Assembly: GCA_027575765.1 (NCBI GenBank)
Contig: JANBPT010000469.1
Coordinates: 1 to 34,540, forward strand
Reading direction: 5' to 3'
DNA length: 34,540 nucleotides
Source of the DNA: Tieghemiomyces parasiticus
Lineage: Eukaryota > Kickxellomycota > Dimargaritomycetes > Dimargaritales > Dimargaritaceae
Shown here in pieces: positions 22,205 through 32,674 of the stretch. Numbering within the stretch: the first letter of the stretch is position 1; the number at the start of each line of letters is the position of its first letter. The notes under the pieces are model-generated. The model was not told the origin of the DNA. It made no database searches and was given only the letters and a program-made list of their open reading frames with translations. The position numbers were made by a program, and so were the translations under genes.

Positions 22205-22986
22205 TTAGCTCTCGGTGAGCTCAAAATTATGGGCGGCCATCACAGCCTCCAGCGTGGTGAACTTCTTACCACACAGCCGCTGTTTGACGGCCCTGAATAG
22301 CCAGAAGTTTTAGGGGACCAGGACAGGGCTGTAGGGAAGGGCTGGCAGAAGTTTGACTTTGGTGTCGGATATGTAGACAAGGGAGTCTATGGTACAATGT
22401 GGTAGTGCACTATCGTGATGGAGCGACAGAACGCGACGGACCAAGCTTCCATGTATATTTCCCTAGACATGGAGCATGCGCTCAAGCCTGCGCTCCATGT
22501 AGTGGTCGGCTGAGACCTTGACACCAAGGGATTTGGCACTCATGGGTAACAGGTTGCGTTTGGTAAAAAATCCTGTCGGCATCCCCTTGGGTATGGTATG
22601 ACCTTGGCAGGTCTCAGTTAGGACAGGGCCGCCTTTAGGGCACCACCTTTGGCCATCAGAGCCAGCAGGAGGATCATAAAAGTACACCCAAGCCTCATCA
22701 CCAGTGACGATAGAGTCCATTAGGTACCCCCCACTGGTCCTATTAAACTTCTCCAGGAAATTAGGGGACAGGATCTACCTACTGATGGTACTGGGGGGGG
22801 GGAGCTGGTGAGGTTGTGGGGAGGGGGGGTCCAGCGATTGAAATATCTGTGCAACCTCAGGTCCCTGCACAGGACATTGCACATGATACTAGGAAAAGTG
22901 CGGCAGGCATGACCTAGTTGGTCAGTAGCCAGTCGAGGGTCGTCCTCCAACGGCTCCAGGATAAGGCACCCCCAAAGTTTGTCCAT
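22205..22986 (-). pseudogene. Broken mariner-type (DD34D) transposase
   Basis: The minus strand reads as a Tc1/mariner transposase of the mariner branch. The N-terminal part (22986 to about 22721) has LEDDPRL and a trace of the W-x-P-H-x-L motif (RWTPPPHNLT). After a frame change, 22720 onward gives IVTGDEAWVYFYDP, the first catalytic aspartate segment. Further on come LHHDSALPH (second aspartate), LPYSPVLVP, a stop, NFWLF, and KQRLCGKKF, ending at a stop at 22205. Breaks seen: one frame change near 22720, an in-frame stop at 22463-22465, and a stop where the last catalytic segment should read P-S-D. There the aspartate is also replaced by asparagine. The first part of the usual ~345-residue protein is missing. 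CG content is not depleted, so it decayed differently from the left-end elements. Confidence 0.85.
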
Positions 22987-23628
22987 TCTGTCTGATGGAC
23001 GGTCAGAGTGAGGTACATCTTCACAGGAATAATGGCCTATGCTAAATCAAGTTGGCCACCTGGTGGCGGTGGTGCGATTAGGAGCAGCCAAGCTTAGAGT
23101 ATAGTCAGTTTCGACATAATTAACTTTCCTTGCGGCCTTTGGATTATGGAGGATAAATGTGGACCCGCACATCATGGTTGGTAATTTAGGCGGATCGAGA
23201 GATTGGGGGGGTTTCAGAAGTCAACGTGATGGAAGCGTAAAAGGGTAAGTAGTGAAGTAAGGCATGGCCCAATTTATAATGGTATATACCGTTCGATCCC
23301 TTTCCTTAACTACTCTTAAGCCTCAGCTACAGCGCCAAGTCCGAGAGATCCAGCCTCGTGAAACGTGAGTATTTTCGCCCGCCTACACACACGTATATTG
23401 CCTACTATCCAGTTACAGTTTTAACGTCCATCTACTATTTTCGATTTACAGGCCACTATATTAGACACATTCCATCCCGTTTTAGAAACGGAATACGCTA
23501 GAGATTTAGGGTTTTTAGAATGTGGATCCCCATCGGTCTGCCACACAATACTAAATTAAACACTAAATGGTTAGTACCATACGTGCTGTATACGATCTTA
23601 ACAGCCCATGGTTCCAGAGAACACGGCG
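22987..23628. other. Intergenic, no gene seen
   Basis: Only short frames without family patterns on either strand. A TTCGATCC stretch near 23291 looks like part of a tRNA B box, but there is no matching A box and no foldable cloverleaf around it. Confidence 0.4.
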
Positions 23629-23634
23629 TTTATT
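23629..23634 (-). terminator. Candidate polyadenylation signal, 3D-domain gene
   Basis: AATAAA on the minus strand, about 116 nt after the stop codon of the 3D-domain gene. Confidence 0.45.
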
Positions 23635-23749
23635 AATTGGCGGTGAAATCTAGAAACGGTTCTGTAATTCACTAGAACTGGAAGGGAAATTGAGTGTAGG
23701 TGAGGCGGTCTCACAGTCTGCACTTGGTCGAGTACTCGAGTTTCGGAGT

Positions 23750-24448
23750 TTAAGCAACGTTTCCGGTCCCGTAGTTGAGAATCTTGCACTTGGCATTCTC
23801 AGTGATTTGCACGGTATCCTTCTTGAGCTTTCCATCAAGCACCTCGTAGTTCTTCTCGCTGAACGCGTAAAAGTCGATTTGGTTGTTCTTGAAACTCCAA
23901 CTTTCATCGTCCACACGTCCGCACCCGTTGTGCTTGAGGGCCTGACCCGATGCGCCCTTGATGGGCAACTCGAGGCCGTCGAATTCTTTAATGTAAACGA
24001 CGGTGCCTACCTTGATGTCGTTAGCGGCCAGGCTCACGAACGGCACCAGTGGGTTATCGTTGGAGCCTAGGGGCCCATCGACCACGTCGAAGCACATGTA
24101 GCCCGTGCAGCCGCAGCTACCTAGGTTGACGAAGGTACCGTCCTTGAGGCGACCGCTGCCTTCCAGTACTAGGCTGTCAGCGAACTTGCGACTGGCCTTC
24201 CAGGTACGTTTCTTGTCACAGGTACCAATAGTGGTATCACTACCGTCGTTGTCCGGCTGCACCGCGATCCAGTAGTACGTAAGCTTGACCTTGCGACTGC
24301 CAGCGAGGTTGTCCGCCCGGCGGTACGTTGCCACCGAGTCACGAGCCTGGACAGTACTACCGCTATCGACCGGGTGGGCGGCCGCGATCGCGCCGACGCA
24401 CAACTGGGCAAGGGCCACGAGGCCAAGGGCGGTGAAGCGTAGGAGCAT
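23750..24448 (-). CDS. Secreted 3D-domain (double-psi beta-barrel-like) protein
   Basis: A 232-residue secreted protein. Residues 1-24 are a signal peptide (LGLVALAQLCVGAIAAA). A short linker follows, then from about residue 54 a single domain matching fungal 3D-domain proteins: KLTYYW, EGSGRLKDGTFVN (96-108), SCGCTGYMCF (111-120), LVPFVSLAANDIKVGTVVYI (134-153), EFDGLELP, HNGCGRVDDESW (173-184), IDFY (191-194). D157, D180/D181 and D192 are the aspartates I would assign to the 3D pattern. The mature part has six cysteines (77, 112, 114, 119, 176, 221), enough for three disulphides. The bacterial 3D fold occurs in lytic transglycosylases and expansin-like proteins, so wall glycan binding or loosening is possible, but the fungal proteins have no settled activity. 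It has no intron and a TATA box 75 bp upstream. Confidence 0.85.
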   Translation of the reverse strand: MLLRFTALGLVALAQLCVGAIAAAHPVDSGSTVQARDSVATYRRADNLAGSRKVKLTYYWIAVQPDNDGSDTTIGTCDKKRTWKASRKFADSLVLEGSGRLKDGTFVNLGSCGCTGYMCFDVVDGPLGSNDNPLVPFVSLAANDIKVGTVVYIKEFDGLELPIKGASGQALKHNGCGRVDDESWSFKNNQIDFYAFSEKNYEVLDGKLKKDTVQITENAKCKILNYGTGNVA

Positions 24449-24522
24449 GATGATGGGGAGGAGAAGGGGAAGGGTAGGGAAGGGAGGGGCGAATAGACTA
24501 GACTGTATAGCACGTGGATGGC

Positions 24523-24528
24523 TTATAA
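24523..24528 (-). promoter_or_regulatory. TATA box of the 3D-domain gene
   Basis: TTATAA (within CTTATAAG) about 75 bp upstream of the start codon at 24448 on the minus strand, followed by a pyrimidine-rich leader on that strand. The spacing is typical for a strongly expressed gene. Confidence 0.5.
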
Positions 24529-24599
24529 GGAGGGAGGACTGGGTAGGAGGTGATGGGGTTCTATCGATATCAGGAACGGGTTGTCTCGCAGGTTTATAT

Positions 24600-27500
24600 A
24601 CATCGGGTTCGCAGCGTTAGCGAGTCGGACCTCAGTCGTTGATGCAGCTCAAGGTGCAGGATTCCAGTATACCGCATTGGAAAATGTGGCTGCGTAGCCT
24701 TAAGATACTTGGCAACTTATTTCTGCGCATCCTGCCCCCGTCGGAACCCGATGAGGCACGCCATACCTACCGGGACTTCATTGCCTGATTAGTACCACCG
24801 TTTCATAACATCATGTTTGTCTACCAAATGCGGTCACCACTGTGTACGGGAACGAACGTACCGCATCCGGTCCATGTTTCGATTAAATTGACCTTACCAA
24901 ATGGTGTGGATTGACGGGCGTTTTCCGTGGTTAACCATCAGCGCGTGGCTTCTGTAAACCCTGGGCTGGCAGCAAGGTGACTCCCACTAACTAAATAAAA
25001 AACAGGAATCCCCCTGCCGCATTTTTCTTTCGTGAAAGACGGGGCATGCAGCCACCCTGCAGGGTACCGCTGATCCGGTAAGGGGCGCCTCGCTTTAGCT
25101 TCATTGCGGAGACCGTTACGGCCCTGGTGTTCTCTATACGGCGCGTGTGATGCGCGCTACTATCATGCACCTCTTACATGCGACCAGACACATAAGGGGG
25201 GCTTGAGCATCTGATACCCAGGGTATATACCATTGTTGGTATGTGAAACGTTGGTTTAGATGATAGTATCGGGGCCATTATGATTCAGCGTAGTAGAGAG
25301 TGAGGCCTGTTGGAGACAATCAATTACTGCAGGCTTATCACTGCCGCAGTGCCTCTACCCGCTACCAACTTAGCATAGCCGGTATTTTTTCCGGACGGTG
25401 CACCTAAGTGGTTCTCCATATCAATGCCTGTAGATTTTGGAGTACGCCACAATGGGATGGATGAAGTGTCAGCGCTTGACTAGAGCTATCAACCTTACGT
25501 TCTTTGCACGGCCTCTAATTTGAAAACCAGTCCTACCAAATCACCACTTTAGCTAATACAGCACCGTAATCTCCAGAAACTTGACCCTGTAGGTATGCGA
25601 GGGAAGACAAGATCGATCAAACTCCTGGTGAGTTGATAATAGCCTAAGGATCTCGATGAATCTCGGGTCGTCGTCCTTTCGATCGGTGAGGGGCACGACA
25701 TGAGGGCTGGCCGCTGTTCACACTCGTGGTGATATGCCGCCATACAACGTAACTGGTTGGTAGGCTAATGATCCATTTGAAACGAATCCACTCGACCTCC
25801 CATGTGCATACTGAGCCGGGCCAAGGCCTCATAGGGAACCGCACTCAAATGGCACATCGAATTCTGACGACAGATCCGGTCGCCTCGGAATAGCCCCTGC
25901 ATCTGAAAATCCGACTCGGACTGATTGGATATACCTGGGCTAGCTCTGAAACGGGACAAACATTGAGACCACTCACCCCTTGTTTTGTTGCCTGCCACTG
26001 ATTATTCCGGGAACGTTGTGACGCTTCTGGGAATGTGGATACCACTAGGGCAGGCGTTACGTTGGGACGGCTCCCCTCTCGGCGTGTCACTCCGGTTTAC
26101 CTAATGTGGTTCCGAGTGCTGGCAGCTCGAAGCCACGCGGTCATTTGGTCTCACTTGCCCATCTACGCATCGGAGGAATAAGCTTTCCTTGCCAGCCTAG
26201 CCACCTGTCAGTTGGGTATACAGCATCGACAAAACCATATTATTTCTCCTAGTGGCGTACAGGGTCGGAAGGAGTAGGTTTTTCAAGTATGAGAGTCCAA
26301 TATCTGGCACAAGGTTTCCGCCATTTTAATAACCCCTTACAAAGTGTCTGATTGCACGAAGGCCTCAATCTGCTGGCTTCCAGTGCCGTTGTAGCCTGGA
26401 CGCGGCCCATCCCCTGCATAGTTACATACCCTTCGTTTCAAGTCATAACCAAGCCTCGCCATTGGAAGTTAAATAATCGTTGCCAGAGAATCAGGCGCAT
26501 TCAAAGGGGGTAAGCATAAGGAACACCCTCTCCCAATGGGAAGGGCCGCCGCAGCCGTATGCCGCTTCAACTTTCCTGACCGCGACTGGGTTTGCGGTGC
26601 CAAATTTGGCACTGACCTTGCCACTCAGTATCGCGATATATATATTATCGCAATGAAGGTTAAATATCTGTTATGTTCAACAATGTCCCATCATCCTTCC
26701 GATTGGACCTCTCTCTCGTGCTAAATATGGCCCAGCCGCTCTGGCAACAGGCTCAAGGGGCTGTATGTAAATTACGACACTTCACCCCAGCCATTTAGAC
26801 CTCAAGCCGTTAAAATCTATGGTAAAAAGTAATAAAATTGTTGTCTGGGCAATGAGCATACTCCTTGACTCCACGACTACTCCCTTGACGTACTACCGGC
26901 GCCCTTTTTGAGTGATCCGTATTTCTAACTTGTAGATGTATGTGACGGTTGCCGATTGGAGTGACCCCGGCCTTGCGCTTCCAAACAGCTGGAGACCTAG
27001 GTATGGAATTCTGCCCTACATAAAAAGTGTAGATGGTGTTAATATGTAGTGATAGGAACTGGAAGACCGCAAGCCTTAGTCTTAGCCTTGTAGCTAACGC
27101 TTGGCGGTGCCAGGTATACTAGGCGGCCCCGTATGTATCAGCAAAATATTAACTCAGTTCTCGTAGTATTAATTATTATCTTACGACCCCGCTACGTACA
27201 AATGCAAAGCACCCGCTTTGATTAACTGACGGCGTAAAACCTATCAGGGAAACATTATTGGATGTTTCAGACAGCGGTCTCGTCGATGAAATTTAGGAGG
27301 GTACAATCCCGCGACCCATTGAATGATGGAATCATTCTAGCATTGGATCGTTCTTCGCCGTATAGCTATCCTTTTTACCTCACCACCACATTCCCCTATC
27401 CAGCTCCAGTCCACATTTACTAAGGAACCCTGGTGGTCTTCGGCTTGGGTTATTATCATTTTTGAAACATTAAGGTTACACATGCCCAAACATTCTGGCA

Positions 27501-28693
27501 GCTTGTGTATTACTGTCACCTTGCCACGCCAGAATCTTCAAGTACTTGGTCCGCCCCATACGGGCCATGGCACATCCAAGAGCAATCCTTCGTTTGGCCA
27601 TCGGCGGTCAACCTCACGTGGACCCAGTCGGGGCTCTGTTGGTGGTAGCGCCTTAATTAATCCATTGGTGGCTGACTGAAGCCCACCCCAATCCCTTCCC
27701 CGCCCGACAGTATGTGTACCTTCCTGCCCAAGTATCTGTAGCTGCACGGCGCCATCGCTCCTAGAGCTTCCAAAAATCGAACCGACGACTGGTTCCCCCC
27801 CCCCATCGGATATGTTAGATAGCTAGAGCCCTCAGCAGCTTCGCCCAGACTAGTGACAAGGGGCTGTAAGCCATCGTCATTGGTGCCGTGACTCATGTTC
27901 GCATTCGTAGCTCGCTTTTCAATCCCTGTTGCCAAGTATGGTGCTTCAAACGGGAATCGGTACCAACCCAGACCGCCTATAGCTGACAAAGAAAATCGAA
28001 GCTCCCTAGGATCTAGCTTGACGACTTGGAGCGGTTGTATTGTTAGATGAGCAAAAAGTGCTTACCGAGTGCCCCGAGAGGATAGCCATTACTTGAATGA
28101 AACATTTTTCCGAACTCAAATTACCTGTTTGTTCTGTCGCCTGTGTACATATTTTAAAATTCTGTGCGCTACACGCAGGATTTTGGTCCTGAATGTCAAG
28201 GTGATGTCTGTAGATCTTTGGTCAACCCGCTCCCGACAGAATAAGAAGCTTCTATACTAACGCTTGTTCATTTGCAACACAGTGTACAGAAAAATGGCAT
28301 TTACGTATGTATGAGTGGGCGTACCTTCAGTAAACTGGCGACCGGCTTCCCTCGGCCTCCTCACGCCCCTTGCTTTTGGCCCCTGAGGTTCCATTGACCA
28401 GATGCCCCCTTCCATACGTTGTGACTTCTCACGTTCTCGCGATACAGCCCGCCGCGTCATCGCGTTGAGGCTCCCACCCACATGGGGTGACGTACTTTCG
28501 CCTGTGGGCCTCACGAAGGTACGATGGCTGAAGTTGCGCATGGTCGCCCTGGCTATCTGGCACCAAACTACCACGCTCCCCACCCCTCACCGCCTGCCCC
28601 CCCCCCTTTGGCCACCGTCATAAAACTATTGCTAGAGCATCACGTTCACCATCACTCGTACCACCCTCGTCCCTCTCATTGACCAGCCCCACC
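24600..28693. other. Gene-poor stretch of about 4 kb
   Basis: I find no gene, RNA gene or mobile element I can support here on either strand. Frames longer than 60 codons occur (for example minus 25549-26090 in three overlapping frames, minus 27657-27989, plus 26536-26724), but none shows a family pattern, signal peptide or plausible splice structure. CG dinucleotides are at ordinary frequency, so it does not share the methylation-type decay of the left end. The last 200 bp before 28694 are C-rich and probably the promoter and leader of the lyase gene. Confidence 0.5.
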
Positions 28694-30531
28694 ATGGCCA
28701 ACGTATCGTCCACGTCTGCCGGCGGTTACCTCATGTCGCTAATCAACTGGCGGGCCTTCGGCTCCTACGCCTGGGCGCATCCGCGGCGGGCGTTCCTGAC
28801 GGCCGTGGGTTCCTACTACGTCTGCCGCCAAGTAGTCAGTGCTCTCCGCCAGGTGGCCGTGCGTGGCTTGACCGCGACCCTGGTCGGACTCTACCGCCAC
28901 ACCGCCCACGCCCTCGTACGGGGGGTACGGGTCATTCCCGGCGCCAACGCGTCCATCCGCGGGCAGGTCGACCAGGTCCTGGCCGAACTCGAAACCCAGG
29001 TGGCACCGGACCTTCCGGGTGAACCCCGCTTCCGTGCCCTACCGGCCGCCAGCCTGAGCACCGACGAGGTCCTGGCGGCGCTGCACCGTCGGAGTGAGCT
29101 GGACGACAAGTGGCAGTCGGGCAGGGTGTCCGGAACGGTGTACCACGGTGGGGAGGAGCTGAATCGACTGCTAACCCAGGCTTTCGGGCTCTTCGCCGTC
29201 ACCAACCCGCTGCATCCGGACACGTTCCCGGGACTACGTCGGATGGAGGCCGAGGTGGTGGCCATGGTCCTTCGCATGTTTAACGCCCCCGAGGAGGCCG
29301 TCGGGGTGACCACGTCCGGGGGTACCGAGAGCATCCTACTGGCCGTGCGCGCTCACCTCAACTACGCTCGGCAGACCCGGGGCGTCACCGACCCCGAGCT
29401 GGTCGTTCCCACCTCTGCCCACGCCGCGTTTAATAAGGCCGCAGATCTAATGGGCATCCGCCTCATTTCCGTCCCGATCGACGCCGACACCAAGCGGGTC
29501 AATCTCACCCGCATGCGGCGGGCTATCTCCCGCAATACGATCATGGTAGGTTAGATGGGAATCTAGTGGCCTTGTAGGGAAGAACCCGCCCGGGCTCCTG
29601 GTACTCGAAACAGTCTTCCCCTTATTGTGCAACCGCACATCATTATCATTACTGCTAACTCCCCCCTTCCCTCCTCCTCTTCACTCTACCTTCTTATCGC
29701 AACCTTTTAAACCTTGCTCGCCAGATTGTCGGCTCCGCTCCCAACTTCCCGCACGGTATCATCGATGATCTGGAAGCCCTGTCGGCTCTAGCCGTCAAGC
29801 ACAAGATTGGGTTCCACGTTGACAGCTGCCTGGGCGGGTTCCTGATTCCCTTTATGGAGCAGGCCGGTTATCCGCTCCCGTTGTTTGATTTCCGACTCCC
29901 AGGGGTGACCTCCATCTCGTGCGACACGCACAAGTACGGGTTCGCGCCCAAGGGGTCCTCCGTAGTAATGTACCGCCACAACGCCCTTCGCCGCGCGCAG
30001 TACTTTGTGGTCCCGGACTGGCAAGGTGGAATCTACGCCACCCCGAACCTCAGTGGCTCGCGCCCTGGGGCCTTGATTGCCGCATGCTGGGCAGCCATGG
30101 TCAAGACCGGGGAGGCGGGCTACGTGGCTAGCGCCCGCCAGATCGTCGAGGCGACCCGACGTGCTAAGGCTGGGATTGCCGCCATCCCGGAACTCTGTCT
30201 CATGGGTGATCCTCTAGTGTCCGTGGTGGCGTTCAGAGCCTACACTCCCGTCAGTATCTACGGGGTCAACGACGTGATGCACGCCAAGGGATGGAACCTT
30301 AACGTGCTGCAGTACCCGTCCTGCGTTCATTTTTGCTTTACCCTTCCTAGCGCTCCGCTCGCCGATCAGTTCGTCGTGGACCTCCGCGCCGCCGTTGACG
30401 AGGTACTAGCTAACCCGAACCAGTACACCCAGGGATCCGCCGCCGTATACGGTATGGCCACCACCCTACCCGACCGGAGTATCGTTGACGACATTGCGGC
30501 GGGTTTCGTGGACTGTCTCTACAAGGTGTGA
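28694..30531 (+). CDS. DPL1: Sphingosine-1-phosphate lyase (2 exons)
   Basis: A PLP-dependent lyase of the ER membrane that splits phosphorylated sphingoid bases into a fatty aldehyde and phosphoethanolamine, the exit step of sphingolipid breakdown. Exon 1 is 28694-29545 (284 codons) and exon 2 is 29725-30531. The 179-nt intron has GTAGGT and CAG ends, in phase 0. The join gives NTIM then IVGSAPNFPHG, as in the family. The protein is 552 residues (yeast and human enzymes are about 570-590). A hydrophobic N-terminal segment (about 34-60) fits the single membrane anchor. Visible motifs: GTVYHGG, TSGGTESILLAVRA, FHVDSCLGGFL, SCDTHKYGFAPKGSS with the PLP-binding lysine at K354, DWQGGIYATPNLSGSR, and GWNLNVLQYPSCVHFC. 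The start is the first ATG in a good context (CACCATGG); the frame upstream has only TTG. All key residues are intact. Confidence 0.95.
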
Positions 30532-31740
30532 GGTCAAATAGGTTGGCCAAGTCGGCGAGTGTGAGGAGGACACTAAAACAGGGAACATGCCATTATAATC
30601 TGGGATGTATCGCATGGTAGAGTGCGATGGGCACCAAGTCTATGCCATATGCCAATATTTTAGGCCTAATGTCATGTACATTTCTAAATCTTTTCTGTGG
30701 TAACTTTCCTACGTCAAAGCCACTGCCCCACATGCCCTACATTAACCAAGAGTGGGAGTAAGTTAGGATTGCGTTGGTAGGTGACTATTCAATTGACCCA
30801 AAATTTAGCCATTCAGCCCCATATTTTCCAACACCGACGTATTCATACCGTTTTTAGCCATTCGCACCGGTGGAGTACTGGCTAAAGGATATGGTCAAAT
30901 TGACATTAGCAGACTGAGGGTTTTTCGCCCGATTTTCATCCTCGGAGTAGGTCTAACTATTTTCGTGATCGGCACTTAGGGTCATCTAATCCCCGCGAAA
31001 GCCCTAGCTGTGGTTGATATTAATATACATAGTAGTCACTGTACCCCCAACGATCGGCAGCTTACTCTGCAGATGAATCACCACGGATCATCAAACATTG
31101 CAGCGGACAGCTCGGCACCACGTACCCAAGGACGGAGAATCAACAACCTTGAAAGGACGGGAGGGGGGATCGGATCGGAGGCTTAGTCGACTTGAATTTT
31201 TCAACGCTGCGAACAGTACCCTACTGATCCCTGTCATGATGGTACAAGCTGGGCAAGTCAATCGTAGGGATGACGAGTTGATACAATGCGGGAATCTAAT
31301 GGATAGCACACCCTCCACTAATGATCCCTACATCCAGGCCGGGTGAATCACTACCCGGTAGGGAAGTAGCGATTGATGGTCGGCCACCTTTACACCCCCG
31401 ACTAAAAAATAATAATAGCATGCTAAAAATTCAAGGTTCGAATTTAGAGGTCAGTCCTTTGCTCCCCTCAATGCCAGGTTTCATCGTCCAGGAATTACCC
31501 CCCCCCTTCGGTAAGCAGTCCGCGTTTGGTTTCCCATGTGAGGCTGGAGCCTTGGCGTCCGTACCCTAATGCTCACATGTGTAAACTACAATGGAAGGGA
31601 GTATCTTTAATAGCAGAGCCAGGGCACGAAACAAAAGTAAAGGACAGGAGAGAGGGAGAGGCAGAGAACCGCTAATGCGGGATCATTTTGGGAGGGGGGG
31701 GTGAAGAGGAGATAACATAGGTGGAGAGGGTGGGTAGATA

Positions 31741-31754
31741 GAGAGAGAGAGAGA
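31741..31754 (+). repeat. (GA)n microsatellite
   Basis: A pure GA dinucleotide run of 14 nt inside the purine-rich stretch. Confidence 0.85.
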
Positions 31755-32581
31755 CGCAGTACGGAGATGTGAAGGTCCTGGTAAGAACTCCAACAGCTCA
31801 CGCATAGGTAGCCAAGCTAGGCAAGCCGCGATACTCAGCTTAAGACAGGAAGCGCGCAGCATGACTGGGAATCTAAGCCAGGATATGAGTATTGGACTGG
31901 GAAACAAGAGCACGATAGTAGGTGCACAGCACCTAATACATTACCCGTAGCAAAGGGCGGATCAGTGGAGGGGTGACACAAGGAATCCGGTCGATTTGGC
32001 CAAGACCAGTCGGCGGAACGCGGTCGAGTTAAGGTCTCGGTAAAACGGGCTAATGGGAGAGCCACGAGAAGGTGAAGGGGTAGGAGGCGGGGTTTGGGCG
32101 CCGTTGCCGAGTGATGAGCCGGAGCAGAGATGGCAGTGACTCAAGTGGGCGGGCAGTCAATGAGGGTGCGTTGCCAACAGCAGCGGTCCACTCAAGCAGG
32201 TGGGAGTCTGAGTAATTGAATTACAGAGACTGGACATAGGGAGGCAAATTTAACGCCGGCCTTGCTAGCAGAATCGGCCCAGATGTGACGAAAGTGGCGC
32301 ACAATTCGAGGGTCGGAGGTATGCAGGTTCGGGTAGAGAGGCAAGTCACTGGTCGCGGAACGACAGAGTTAGCCAGAGGTGGCCAAACTGACATAGGTGG
32401 CGCTCAGCTTAGCCTTTGGATACTGTGTACGGGGGGGGGGAACTAGCAAGGGTTGAGAGAAAACTGGGTGATGCAAACTATGAGTATGTGAACAAAGTAG
32501 TTTAAGAAAGAGGTGGCGAAATGACGGAGAGGGGAAGGTTGGGTGAGAAGAGGTTGATGTACAGGGGGGAGGGGGATATGC

Positions 32582-32601
32582 AGAGAGAGAGAGAGAGAGA
32601 G
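32582..32601 (+). repeat. (AG)n microsatellite
   Basis: A pure AG dinucleotide run of 20 nt, about 75 bp beyond the ELL stop codon, in the purine-rich stretch. Confidence 0.9.
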
Positions 32602-32674
32602 CGGGTAAGGGATGGTCGCAAATTGTATAACATCCACTAGGACGAGGTGAGGTTGGGGACCAAGGCGGCACCCA

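Larger units (their letters stand above)
30532..32674. other. Intergenic between convergent DPL1 and ELL
   Basis: About 2.1 kb between two genes that end towards each other. No gene is supported. The left half has mixed composition. From about 31,600 to 32,670 the + strand is strongly purine-rich, with G runs and GA repeats. The minus strand is correspondingly C/T-rich, and the frames read from it are low-complexity Ser/Pro/Leu strings that I treat as composition artefacts. It may be the long 3' region of the ELL gene. Confidence 0.45.

Noticed and set aside
23270..23310. TTCGATCC resembling a tRNA B box; similar pieces near 27773 (minus) and 31433
   Set aside because: No A box at the right distance, no pairing acceptor stem and no anticodon arm in any of the three places.
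25765..25998. Minus frame with a stretch (VPYEALARLSMHMGG) faintly like an F-box helix
   Set aside because: Only a few residues agree, there is no start context or downstream repeat domain, and the frames around it are broken.
26597..26612. Perfect 16-bp palindrome, and another at 1230-1245
   Set aside because: About half a palindrome of this length is expected by chance in a window of this size, so two are not notable.
27657..27989. Minus-strand frame ending SGGEGIGVGFSQPPMD, loosely like the small secreted family's C-terminus
   Set aside because: It begins with TTG, the first internal ATG gives no signal peptide, and the motif G-S-[VI]-G-L is not kept.
32369..32671. Minus frames rich in Ser, Pro and Leu downstream of ELL
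   Set aside because: They follow from the C/T bias of that strand and include translations of the microsatellite; no domain pattern.
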